From assembly GCA_963839615.1 (NCBI GenBank), contig CAWIVY010000001.1, positions 248,001 through 312,000 of the forward strand: a stretch of 64,000 nt of DNA. The letters are read 5' to 3'. Positions 34,052-42,262 of the stretch are shown here, piece by piece (the first letter of the stretch is position 1; every line of letters starts with the position of its first letter). Under the pieces are notes generated by a model. That model saw only the letters and a program-made list of their open reading frames with translations, made no database searches and was not told where the DNA came from. The DNA is from DASQMT01 sp963839615. GTDB taxonomy: Bacteria; Actinomycetota; Thermoleophilia; Solirubrobacterales; Solirubrobacteraceae. Made by a program: the position numbers and the translations under genes.

Positions 34052-34735
34052 ATGGACGAGCGTGAGCGCGCGGGCGTTCGAGCGGCGTACGACCGCTACG
34101 GCGCAAGCGCGCTCAAGCGGCGGGCGTGGGACGCCGGCAATCCTGGCAACGAGGCGATCCGCGCGGAACTGGTCGAGCGCTGCGTCGCGCTGGCGGGAGA
34201 CGACATCCGGGCCGGCGACGTGCTTGACGCCGGCTGCGGGACGGGCTGGTGGCTCGAGCGGCTCGCCGCCGGCGGAGTACCTCCGGAACGCCTCTATGGC
34301 GTGGATCTGCTCGGCGACCGCGCCGCGGCGGCCGCGCGGCGCGTACCCGGCGCCACGGTCCTGACGGCCGACGCGACCTCGCTGCCATTCGACGACGCCC
34401 GGTTCACGGCGGTCACGCTGTTCGTGGTGCTCTCGTCGCTGCCGAACGCGGAAGCCGTCGGCGACGTCCTGGAGGAAGCCCGCCGCGTGCTCGCGCCCGG
34501 CCGCCCGCTGCTCATCTGGGAGCCGCGCATCCCGAGTGCCAACCGGGGGACGCGCTGGATCCGGCGCGGTGAGCTCGTGCGCAGCCTGGGACAGCTGGAC
34601 GCGGACGAGGCACTCACGGTCCTGCCGCCGCTCGCCCGCCGGCTCGGAGGCCGCACGGCAGCTCTCTACCCGCGACTCGCGGCGCTGCGCACCCACCGCC
34701 TGGTGCTCGCGCGTCAGCCGGCGTCGGAAGCGTAG
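34052..34735 (+). CDS. Class I SAM-dependent methyltransferase
   Basis: A 227-residue methyltransferase with VLDAGCGTGWWLERL (near residue 56), LYGVDLLGDRAAAA, LPFDDARFTAVTLFVVLSSL and VLAPGRPLLIWEPR, typical of Methyltransf_11. A clear GGAGG lies 5 nt before ATG 34052, consistent with an internal gene of the 2-epimerase unit (21-bp gap). The acceptor is unknown. Its last 22 bp overlap the convergent C5-epimerase-like gene. Confidence 0.85.
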   Translation: MDERERAGVRAAYDRYGASALKRRAWDAGNPGNEAIRAELVERCVALAGDDIRAGDVLDAGCGTGWWLERLAAGGVPPERLYGVDLLGDRAAAAARRVPGATVLTADATSLPFDDARFTAVTLFVVLSSLPNAEAVGDVLEEARRVLAPGRPLLIWEPRIPSANRGTRWIRRGELVRSLGQLDADEALTVLPPLARRLGGRTAALYPRLAALRTHRLVLARQPASEA

Positions 34736-36105
34736 GCGTCCGCGAGCGCCGAGAACCTCGCGTCGCCCGTCATCCTCGCGTTGGCACGCAGCTGCTTGAC
34801 GTGCGCGCCGTGGTAGAAGGCCGACTGCACGGGTGTCCGGACCGAATAAGCCGATATGTCTCCGGGGCGGCGCAGGACCTGCGCATAGTGCAGGGACGTC
34901 GTGGCGCCCGCGTCGAAAAGCCGGCGCGCCTCCGGGTCGCCGGTGACGAGCGCGTGCTTCCAGTAGCCAGTCAGGGCCGTGTTGTGGCCGTTGAATACCC
35001 GCGGCGGGTCGGCCGTGGGGTACTCCTCGAACCACAGGTAGCCGTCGGCATCGACGAAGCAGAACCACGGCGCGTCGGGTGAGCGCGGCGCGAAGGTCCC
35101 GGCGTATACGCGATCGGCCGCCTCACGCCACGCCTCGTCGCCCGTCGCCTCGTGCAGCCGGTGCATCAGCAGCAGGATCTGGCCCTGCGCCATGCCGGAG
35201 TGCCAGGGCGGCAGCAGTCGCTCCGCCGGGTTGCCGAACACGTCGAAGGCGAAGGTGTAGGAGAAGAAGATCGCGTCACCTGCGGTGACCGCGTGATCGA
35301 GCAGCGCATTCGCGTTCGCCTCGGCGCGCCGCAGGTACTCGGCCGTACCGGTCACGCGATAGCCGTTGACCATCGCCAGGCCATAGTTGCCCAGGACGGT
35401 GGGGTGCGGGTGGAGCTCCCCGCCGACCTCGTACTCGCGGACGCCGTCCGCGTCGACCGGATAGTTGGGATCGTCGAGTGCGATCGCTGCCCGGCCGTTG
35501 TATGGCTCGTCGTCGACAGGGAGCGCCTGCGGGACGAAGCCGCTGACATGAGCGGAGCTGAGCGGCGTCGGTGGGGCGGGCGGCGGCACGGGCGGCGGAG
35601 CCGCCACGGCCGGCGGCGGGACAGCCGCGGGAGTCTCCGGCGGGACCGGCGGCGGGAGCGCCTCCGGAGACTGCGGCGGGGCACGCAGCAGCCGCAGGAG
35701 CGCGCGGCGGTCTGCGATCAGGAGCCGGCGTGTCGCCAGGGCGTGCCGGTGGGCGCGCCGCGCCTCGCCCCGGGCGTCTGCGCGCAGCGAGCGCCGGGCG
35801 AACCGGAGCGCGCGCCACAGCCTGCGGACGTCGACCCGGGCACGCGTGCGCAGGCGCTCGGGCTTGGCGACCGCGACCGCTGCCTCGACGCTGCGCACCG
35901 TCCGCGCGAGCCGGCGGATCGCGCGCGCGGCCGCTGCGCGCTCCGGCGAGGGTGTGAGGGCGCGAACGAGCAGGCGGCTGTCGGCGCGCAACTGCTGTGC
36001 CAGCCGCGCTCTGGGCGGCGCGGCGGTGGCGATCGGAGCCAGCGCGAGGACGGCCAGCGCGAGCGACGCGGACCGGCGCGCGCTGAACATGCTGCCCGCC
36101 TCCAT
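34714..36105 (-). CDS. Secreted D-glucuronyl C5-epimerase-like protein
   Basis: A 463-residue exported protein. A signal peptide (MFSARRSASLALAVLALAPIATA) is followed by an Arg/Ala-rich helical region (31-142) and a Pro-rich linker (143-183). Residues 200-455 resemble the C-terminal catalytic domain of D-glucuronyl C5-epimerases (PYNGRAAIALDDPNYPVD, GNYGLAMVNGYRVTGTAEYL, LPPWHSGMAQGQILLLMHRLHEATGD, WFEEYPT, NGHNTALTGYW). These enzymes convert glucuronic to iduronic acid within a polymer. ATG 36105 fits a leaderless start 6 nt after TAGGCT; ATG 36090 has GGAGG 8 nt upstream. Confidence 0.78.
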   Translation of the reverse strand: MEAGSMFSARRSASLALAVLALAPIATAAPPRARLAQQLRADSRLLVRALTPSPERAAAARAIRRLARTVRSVEAAVAVAKPERLRTRARVDVRRLWRALRFARRSLRADARGEARRAHRHALATRRLLIADRRALLRLLRAPPQSPEALPPPVPPETPAAVPPPAVAAPPPVPPPAPPTPLSSAHVSGFVPQALPVDDEPYNGRAAIALDDPNYPVDADGVREYEVGGELHPHPTVLGNYGLAMVNGYRVTGTAEYLRRAEANANALLDHAVTAGDAIFFSYTFAFDVFGNPAERLLPPWHSGMAQGQILLLMHRLHEATGDEAWREAADRVYAGTFAPRSPDAPWFCFVDADGYLWFEEYPTADPPRVFNGHNTALTGYWKHALVTGDPEARRLFDAGATTSLHYAQVLRRPGDISAYSVRTPVQSAFYHGAHVKQLRANARMTGDARFSALADAYASDAG

Positions 36106-36111
36106 CTGAGG

Positions 36112-36117
36112 AGCCTA
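36112..36117 (-). promoter_or_regulatory. -10 element (TAGGCT) of the C5-epimerase-like gene
   Basis: TAGGCT on the minus strand, 6 nt before ATG 36105. The divergent TATTCT begins 18 nt away. Confidence 0.55.
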
Positions 36118-36135
36118 ACGGCGACGGTCCCGAAG

Positions 36136-36141
36136 TATTCT
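36136..36141 (+). promoter_or_regulatory. -10 element (TATTCT) of the TTG-start GT4
   Basis: TATTCT with an 8-nt spacer to TTG 36150. The fit of the spacer supports the rare TTG start. Confidence 0.6.
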
Positions 36142-36149
36142 GGCGCCGG

Positions 36150-37340
36150 TTGGCCTCCCCCATCGCAGAGCGCGCGGTATTGCTCGTCCGCAACGGCGTC
36201 AGCCTCGACGCGCGCGTGCTTCGCGCCGCCGGGGTTCTGGCGGACGAAGGCTTCGCCGTCACGATCATCGGGTCGATCACGGCGACGACCCCGGCCGCGC
36301 GGGAGCGCGTCGGCGGTGCCGACGTCGTGCGGCTGCGGGCACGCTCGCCGGTCGGCCTGCTGCGGCGCGCCACGCGCGGCGACCTTCCGGCGCCGGCCGC
36401 GGCGATGCACCGGACGCTCACCGCGTTGGACTGGAACCGGCGCGCGCTCGCGCAGTTGCTGAGGCTGCGCCCGGCTCTGATCCACGCCAACGATCCCAAC
36501 ACGATGTGGGCCGCGCTGGCGGCGCGCAGGCTCACGGGCGCCCGTGTCGTCTACGACAGCCACGAGCTCTGGCCGGACCGCAACGGCAGGCGCGAGTGGC
36601 GCCGGTGGCTGATCGCAGCCGAGTCGCTCTTCGTACGCCGCGCGGACGCCGTCATCACCGCGAGCCCGGGTTACGCGGAGGCGCTCGCGGCGCGCTACCG
36701 GATCGCCCCGCCACCCGTCGTGCGGAGCATCCCGTCGACCACCGTCGCGGTCACCGAGAACGCCGGGGACGCGACCGCAGCGCCCGTCCTCGCCTACGCG
36801 GGCGGCCTGATGCGTGGACGCGGGCTCGAACCGGCGATCCGCGCGCTCGCCCGGGTTCCCGCCCTGCGCCTGCGCCTGATCGGACCCGGCGCCGCGGAAT
36901 ACAGCGCTCGGCTGCGTGACGCCGCCGCGAGCGCCGGCGTGAGTGAACGAGTCGAGTTCGCCGGCGCCGTCGCTCCCGATGCGCTGGTCGGCGCGCTGCG
37001 CGGCGCGACGGCCGGACTGTGCCTGATCGAGCCGATCTGTCGCAGCTACGAGCTGACCCTTCCGAACAAGCTGTTCGAGTACGCCGCGGCCGGGCTCCCG
37101 ATCCTGGGCAGCGACATGCCCGTGATCGCGTCGACGATCCGCGAATGGGACATCGGGGAGATCGCCGACCCGCGCGACGATCAGGCGGTCGCCGCGGCCG
37201 TGCAGCGCCTGCTCGAGCCGCGGCGCCGAGCCGCCGTCCTCGACAACCTCCGGGTCTTCACGGCGCAGAACACGTGGGCCGACGAGCGCCGTCTCCTGGC
37301 CGAGACCTACGCCCGAGCCCTCCGGCCTACCATGCCGTAA
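36150..37340 (+). CDS. Glycosyltransferase family 4 (GT-B fold)
   Basis: A 396-residue GT4. N-terminal VLLVRNGVSLDARVLRAAGVLADEG, then LIHANDPNTMWAALAA, RVVYDSHELWPDR, VLAYAGGLMRGRGLEPAIRAL and the donor site LTLPNKLFEYAAAGLPILGSD. It belongs to the same subgroup as the GT4s at 31556 and 57194. Its TAA stop overlaps the next ATG by one base (TAATG), so the beta-domain gene is coupled to it. Confidence 0.88.
   Translation: MASPIAERAVLLVRNGVSLDARVLRAAGVLADEGFAVTIIGSITATTPAARERVGGADVVRLRARSPVGLLRRATRGDLPAPAAAMHRTLTALDWNRRALAQLLRLRPALIHANDPNTMWAALAARRLTGARVVYDSHELWPDRNGRREWRRWLIAAESLFVRRADAVITASPGYAEALAARYRIAPPPVVRSIPSTTVAVTENAGDATAAPVLAYAGGLMRGRGLEPAIRALARVPALRLRLIGPGAAEYSARLRDAAASAGVSERVEFAGAVAPDALVGALRGATAGLCLIEPICRSYELTLPNKLFEYAAAGLPILGSDMPVIASTIREWDIGEIADPRDDQAVAAAVQRLLEPRRRAAVLDNLRVFTAQNTWADERRLLAETYARALRPTMP
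37328..37333 (+). promoter_or_regulatory. Possible -10 element (TACCAT) before the duplicated-domain gene
   Basis: TACCAT ends 6 nt before ATG 37340, within the 3' end of the GT4 gene. Coupling through TAATG may make it unnecessary. Confidence 0.35.
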
Positions 37341-38170
37341 TGGCAGTCAGCACCTCCTCCGTCGGCGGGCGCGTCGAGTCGATCGACGGCGGCACGATCC
37401 GCGGATGGGCCTGGGACGAGGCGCGAAGCGGCGCGCGGCTCGAGATCACGGTCTGGCTCGACGGCGTCCAGATCGCCCAGGGAACCGCGGACCAGGCCGC
37501 CCCCGGCGCCGAGGAGATCGGCGACGGTCGCCACGCCTTCACGATCGACGTCGAGGGGCTCGACGACGCGGCAGCGAGCCGCATCGAGGTGCGAGCCGGG
37601 GCGGACGGGCTGCTGCTGCCACGAGCTGAAGCGCAACCTTCCGGCAAGGCGGAGGGACTGCTGAAGCGGCCCGCCCGCAGGGTCGAGGGTCGCGTCGAGT
37701 CGGTCGCGGACGGTGTCGCGGTCGGCTGGGCGTGGGCGCCCGATGAGCCCAAGACGCGACTACGTGCGGCAGTGCGCATCGACGGCACACGGGTCGCACT
37801 GGCCAAGGCCAACCAGCCGGCCCCCGGACTGGCGACGATGGGCATCGGCGATGGTCTGCACGCGTTCAGGATCGAGCTGCCGGCGGAGCTCGACGATGGC
37901 GGCATCCATCTGCTGGTGGTCCGGTGTGCGGGAACGGATCTCCCGTTCATCGACGACTGGAACGAGACCGGCGCCGGGGTCTGGGGTGAGACGCGCTTCG
38001 TCGCACGGCGCAAGGACGCGCTCGCCATCGCATCGATCCCCGACGATCCGCCCGAGCCGCCTGCGCCGAGCGCGCCGTTGTCCGTCGCCTCGCTCAGCGA
38101 GACCCTGGAGCAGGTCGCCGGCACGCTGCACGAGCTGCAGGTGCGCTATCTGGTCGCGATGTGCCGCTGA
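37340..38170 (+). CDS. Protein with two copies of a GWAxD-type beta domain
   Basis: A 276-residue protein made of two similar repeats of about 105 residues: GRVESIDGGTIRGWAWDEA...VWLDGVQIAQG...IGDGRHAFTIDV (about 10-75) and GRVESVADGVAVGWAWAPD...VRIDGTRVALA...IGDGLHAFRIEL (about 115-185). Such GWA/DG/GDGxHxF domains usually sit beside glycosyltransferase domains in larger proteins and may bind glycan; here they stand alone. The C-terminus is Pro-rich and then helical. No signal peptide. Exact function unknown. Confidence 0.65.
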   Translation: MAVSTSSVGGRVESIDGGTIRGWAWDEARSGARLEITVWLDGVQIAQGTADQAAPGAEEIGDGRHAFTIDVEGLDDAAASRIEVRAGADGLLLPRAEAQPSGKAEGLLKRPARRVEGRVESVADGVAVGWAWAPDEPKTRLRAAVRIDGTRVALAKANQPAPGLATMGIGDGLHAFRIELPAELDDGGIHLLVVRCAGTDLPFIDDWNETGAGVWGETRFVARRKDALAIASIPDDPPEPPAPSAPLSVASLSETLEQVAGTLHELQVRYLVAMCR

Positions 38171-38780
38171 AGCTCGCCGTCCAGCGAGCCGGCCCCAGCG
38201 GCTCCCCGACGACGACGAACAGCGCCATGCGGTCGCGCTCGTCCGAGCTGCCCGCGACCTCGATCATCTCGAGGTGCTCGATCTGTTGCCGGCGCTCCGC
38301 GACGCCACGGCCCACGGCGAGCTGTTTCATGACCGCGATGGTGCGCTGAACGCACGGGGCGCCTTCTTCGCCCATCGCGCGCTGCTCAAGCACGCCGGCC
38401 TGGCGGCGCGCGGCCTCCTCCCGCTCAGCCTCGAGCGGGCGTCCTTCGCGCCGAAGCGAGTCATGCGGTCCAGCGACCTCGAGGAGCCGCCGATGGTCGC
38501 GGATCCGGCCACGCTCGAGTCGCTGCGCATGCCCGCCGAGGCGCACCTCGAGATCGCCGGCTTGCCGGCGCCGCGGGTATACAAGCGCGACGTCGCGGGC
38601 GAGATACCGCGAGTGCTGTTGCTCGGACACCCCGTGATCCATGAGCTGACCCCATGGATCGCGGACACGACATCGCGCCTCGTCGTGCTCTCCACGCCCG
38701 AGCCCCCGCTCGAGCAGATCGAGCTCGAGCTGCCGGAGCTCGTCCTGCACGTGCTCGACGAGCGACTGCTCGCCGCGTGA
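38161..38780 (+). pseudogene. AlgX/AlgJ-like (SGNH) domain protein, degenerate, one frameshift
   Basis: From GTG 38161 (overlapping the previous stop by 10 nt) the frame reads PLKLAVQRAGPSG, then must shift near 38190-38215 to continue as LPDDDEQRHAVALV to a stop at 38780. GALNARGAFFAHRALL matches the region after the catalytic motif of AlgX/AlgJ-type O-acetyltransferases, and VLLLGHPVIHELTPWI matches the segment holding the nucleophile. The catalytic DxHW and GDSF residues are replaced (HDRDGALN, LGHPVIH), so it is probably inactive. N-terminal extent is uncertain. Confidence 0.45.
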
Positions 38781-38827
38781 CGAGCCGGCGGCTCCTGGCC
38801 CGGCGCGGGTTCAACCGGACGTTTTCG

Positions 38828-38833
38828 TAGACT
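38828..38833 (+). promoter_or_regulatory. -10 element (TAGACT) of the GT92-like gene
   Basis: TAGACT with a 7-nt spacer to ATG 38841. Confidence 0.55.
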
Positions 38834-38840
38834 CTCGCGA

Positions 38841-39659
38841 ATGCACGTGCAGGGCGAAACCGACGCTCCCAGAGTGGCCATCTGCGCGATGGCGAGAAAC
38901 GAGTCCGCGTATCTCCCCGAATGGATCGGGTATCACCGGCTCATCGGATTCGACCCGATCCGGGTCTACAGCCACGAGAGCACGGACGACTCCGACGCGC
39001 TCCTCGAGCACCTGTCCCAGCAGGGTCTCGTGGAATGGACCCCGTGGACAGCACCGCCTGACAAGAAGCCACAGTGGCTCGCCTATGAAGATGGGCTGCG
39101 CGAACTCCGCGGCAAAGCCACGTGGGTCGCGCTCATCGACCTCGATGAGTTCGTCGGTGCTGCCGCAGCATGAGTCGATCCAGGATTTCCTCCAGGAGTA
39201 CGGCCACCTTGGGGCGATCGCGATGAACTGGAAGATGTTCGGCAGCTCAGGGCATCTGACCCATGAGCCCGGGCTCGTGATCGAGCGATTCACGCGCTGT
39301 GCGCCGAACGGACGTTTTCAGCCAACAAGGCGATACAAGACCCTCGCCCGGCTCGACGCGATAGAGGTCCCGCGCGTGCATACATGTCACTTCCGGGAGG
39401 GGGTGAAGTATCAGACAGTCCGCGGCGAGGAGATTCCCCACCGATGGCGGGGAAGAGCAAGGTCGTCTCTCACGACATCATCCGTTTGAACCACTACTTC
39501 ACCCGATCTCGCGAGGAATGGGAGGTCAAGGCTCGAAGAGGGCGTGGTGCCAAACCCGCGAACCATCCCCTCAAGCACCGCACGGAATGCAGAATTCCAC
39601 CGGACGACCGCAACGACGAGGAAGATCTTCACCTTCTTCCATTCGTGCGACGGAGTTAA
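38841..39659 (+). pseudogene. Glycosyltransferase (Glyco_tranf_2_4/GT92-like), several frameshifts
   Basis: The first frame gives VAICAMARNESAYLPEWIGYHRLIGFD, SHESTDDSDALLEHL and VALIDLDEF, the GT-A donor site. Near 39153-39158 the frame changes; removing one G continues it as LPQHESIQDFLQEYGHLGAIAMNWKMFGSSGH. Near 39431-39452 it changes again to KSKVVSHDIIRLNHYFTRS. Two further compensating shifts probably lie between 39540 and 39600, since both NAEFH and DRNDEED fit the family in different frames. Motifs stay intact across all breaks. Confidence 0.7.
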
Positions 39660-39734
39660 CGAGTTCATCGAGTCACATGTGAGTCAGCTATCGAGCGGTC
39701 ATTCCTGACAGATTCGGAAAGCCGGGACCGTCTG

Positions 39735-39740
39735 CTAGCC
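39735..39740 (+). promoter_or_regulatory. -10 element (TAGCCT) upstream of the broken sulfotransferase-like gene
   Basis: TAGCCT lies 44 nt before ATG 39785, so this transcript would have a leader of about 37 nt, unlike the leaderless units. The 125 bp between 39660 and 39784 hold nothing else recognisable. Confidence 0.4.
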
Positions 39741-39784
39741 TCGTCCAGGCGGGCGCTGCGTCGACGGACGCACGCTCCTCCGTC

Positions 39785-40831
39785 ATGAAGCCCACTCTTT
39801 ACCTCCACATCGGGCAAGGCCGCTGCGGCTCGACCTCGATTCAGAGGTTCGCGACCGAGCAGCGGGGCGCGCTCGACGGAACGCGGTCTCTCTATCCCTC
39901 GCCCGCGGAACTGGGCATAGACACGACCAACAAGGGCAATGCCGACGCCTAACCCTTTACCGGCTGCGGGAAGCGGACCCGTCGCCTGGTCGCATCTCGC
40001 TCCGCGATTCCTCGAGCGGCAGGAGCACCCGAAGGTGCTGCTTGTCGAGCGAGTGGCTCCTGAACGGCGATGCCGGCTTCATGCGGGAGCTTGTCAAGAC
40101 GGCGCGGACGAGCGGTGATCGGACGTCGTAGGCTCGCCTACGTGCGCGAGCAGCGCGAGTGGCTGATTTCACGCTATGCGCAGGCGATCAAGTCCAAGCG
40201 ATGGACGATCTCGCTCGAGGAGACTACCTGGCAAAGTCGTATCGCTCGCAGAACCTCGACTATCACGGCTGTTCTCCAGGACCGCGGAGCTCTTCGGACG
40301 AGAGAACCTGCTCATCAGGGTGTTCGAGCGGCCAAAGCTGCTCGACGGTGACGTCCGAGTCGACGCGTTCACGTCCTGGGAACCGACGTCGGAGACCTCG
40401 TCACGGACGATCCACGGGCGAACGCCTCCCCGTCGGTCGAGGAAATCGAGATCATGAGGTTCCTGAACCAGCGAGCGGAACCGAGGCAGTTCAATCCTCG
40501 GGATTTCCTGCGGCATTCCCAGGTCTTCTGGCAAGAAGCGGAATGGGAGCCTCGAGGGAGCTGTACCGGCTCGCGCCCCCGAATCTCCTGCAGGAGATGG
40601 GCAGAGCACTTCGACTCGCGGAACGAGGAGTTCCGGCGGGAGTACTTTCAGGACGAGCCGGCCCCGCTGTTCTCCACGAGGATCCCCGCCGATTACCAGC
40701 AACTGAGCGAGAACGAATGGATGAACCCGCGCTCGTTCGGACTGCTGGCGTATCACCTCGTCAAGGTTCTCGATGGACGGCGCGCCAAGCGTCTGCGCGC
40801 CAAGCGTCTGCATCCAACAGCGTCTTCGTAG
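39785..40831 (+). pseudogene. Sulfotransferase-like protein with many frameshifts
   Basis: ATG 39785 begins MKPTLYLHIGQGRCGSTSIQRF, the P-loop-like phosphosulfate-binding start of sulfotransferase-type proteins. The frame stops at about 39952. Conserved-looking pieces follow in changing frames: LSSEWLLNGDAGFMRELVKTART (about 40040), AYVREQREWLISRYAQAIKSKRW (about 40140), LFSRTAELFGRENLLIRVFERPKLLDGDVR (about 40280) and MRFLNQRAEPRQFNPRDFL to LAYHLVKVLDGRRA (40454-40780). At least five single-base shifts occur in about 1 kb. The original protein was about 340 residues. Sulfation of a sugar is inferred. Confidence 0.6.
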
Positions 40832-40892
40832 AGGGATGGCCAAGACGGCGAAGCAAGCCTGGACTCCTGGAAGAGCGTCGATTCGCACGCCA

Positions 40893-41469
40893 GATGTTGC
40901 CGTACCTGGCTCAGACTGGGTGGATCGAGAGCCGCCGCCGCCAGCAGTCGGTGGATCAGGCCGGCCGTCCCATTCCCTGGATCACGTACCCGGCGTTGAG
41001 CTTCCTGGAGCAGCGCGTCAGTCCGGAGATGCGCGTATTCGAGTTCGGGAGCGGAAACTCGACGCTGTGGTGGGCCGAGCGCGTCCGCGACGTGACCGCT
41101 GTCGAGCATGACGAATCCTGGGCGGCCCGCGTAGCTGAATCGATCCCATCTAATGCTTCGGTGAGCCATGTGCCGCTCGAGGCCGGCGGTGACTACTGCC
41201 GCGCGGCCCAACGGTCCCGTCGGCTTTATCACGTGATCGTCATCGACGGCCGCGATCGAGTCAACTGCGGCGTGTCATCCCTCAACTGCTTACGGCAGGA
41301 CGGCGTGATCGTCTGGGACAACACGGAGCGGCGCCGCTATGCACCCGGACTGCGAGCGCTCGACAAGGCTGAATTCCGGCGGATCGACTTTCGCGGACCA
41401 TCCCCGCTCAACACGTTCGAGTCACAGACCAGCATCTTCTACCGTCGTACGAACTGCCTGAATATCTAG
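40893..41469 (+). CDS. Class I methyltransferase-like protein (FkbM/Methyltransf_24 type)
   Basis: At least 191 residues from ATG 40893. It has MRVFEFGSGNSTLWWAERV (SAM loop), VTAVEHDESWAARV, LYHVIVIDGRDRVNC and LRQDGVIVWDNTERRRY, as in small-molecule methyltransferases that act on sugars. The true start may be ATG 40836 (MAKTAKQA), which lies in another frame; a single-base shift near 40855-40865 would join it to LLEERRFARQM. It ends 6 bp from the convergent sulfotransferase stop. Confidence 0.7.
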
Positions 41470-41475
41470 TGGCGT

Positions 41476-42189
41476 CTATTCATTTAGGTACCCGAACGTC
41501 TCCATCAGTGCGCGCCCTTCCCCGCTGAGCAGTTCAGGGAAATCGTCGGAGGTCAGTGACTTCTGCCACTGGCCTCGGTTGTCGAAGATCGGTTGATTCA
41601 CCTGCCAGTTGCGATGCTGAGCAAGCGTCTTGCCCGCTTCGCTGGCCTCTTCCACCGCCTGCTGGCCGAACCAGAGTCGTGGCTGCTCGTGGTATCGCAG
41701 CATGCAATCGTCGAAGGGGATCCTCGCGAACTCGCAGATCTCCCGGACCGTGCGTTCGGTATCGACGACGAGGTCCTCATGACGATAGACGAGGGCATCT
41801 GATCGATCACGCTGACGGGCAGCCACGGTGTTGCTCTTGATCCACTGTCTGACCCCCAACCCTGCGTCGCCGGTGCGACGAGCGTACGAGGCCGCCACGT
41901 CCCTACCATCGCGCACGGGGATCACGAACAGCGGGTCGGGAACCACCCTGCGAATAAGCGCTAGCCGGCGAATGTGCCGCGGCGTCTTTTCGGCGAGAAT
42001 CCGCTTGCCGGCGTCCTCCGCCTCAGCGTACAGCGCACGATAGCCGTCTTCAGCCTGCTGACGATTCTTCGGCTTGAAGATGTGCGTTTCCCGCAGCGGA
42101 ATGTAGACGTCTGGATGTGCGGCGATCATGTTGGCGATGAGCGTCGTGCCGCTGTGGCCACATCCGCAGATGAAGATGACTGAATCCAT
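41476..42189 (-). CDS. Sulfotransferase
   Basis: A 237-residue PAPS-dependent sulfotransferase-family protein. The 5'-phosphosulfate loop is ICGCGHSGTTLIANM (residues 7-21) and the 3'-phosphate site is VIPVRDGRDVAASYARR (89-105). RILAEKTPRH also fits the family. It would transfer sulfate to a sugar hydroxyl or amine of the glycan, in the cytoplasm since no signal peptide is seen. AGGGG lies 4 nt before ATG 42189. Base composition is visibly less GC-rich than in the flanking regions. Confidence 0.87.
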   Translation of the reverse strand: MDSVIFICGCGHSGTTLIANMIAAHPDVYIPLRETHIFKPKNRQQAEDGYRALYAEAEDAGKRILAEKTPRHIRRLALIRRVVPDPLFVIPVRDGRDVAASYARRTGDAGLGVRQWIKSNTVAARQRDRSDALVYRHEDLVVDTERTVREICEFARIPFDDCMLRYHEQPRLWFGQQAVEEASEAGKTLAQHRNWQVNQPIFDNRGQWQKSLTSDDFPELLSGEGRALMETFGYLNE

Positions 42190-42262
42190 TTGCCCCTGCT
42201 CCGTCAGCAGTAGTCGCCGAAAAGGTCAACCATATATTCGACCGAGGTAATGGCGAAGACTG

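Noticed and set aside
39660..39784. Possible small gene or RNA in the 125-bp gap
   Set aside because: No frame, fold or conserved motif is visible beyond the TAGCCT hexamer.
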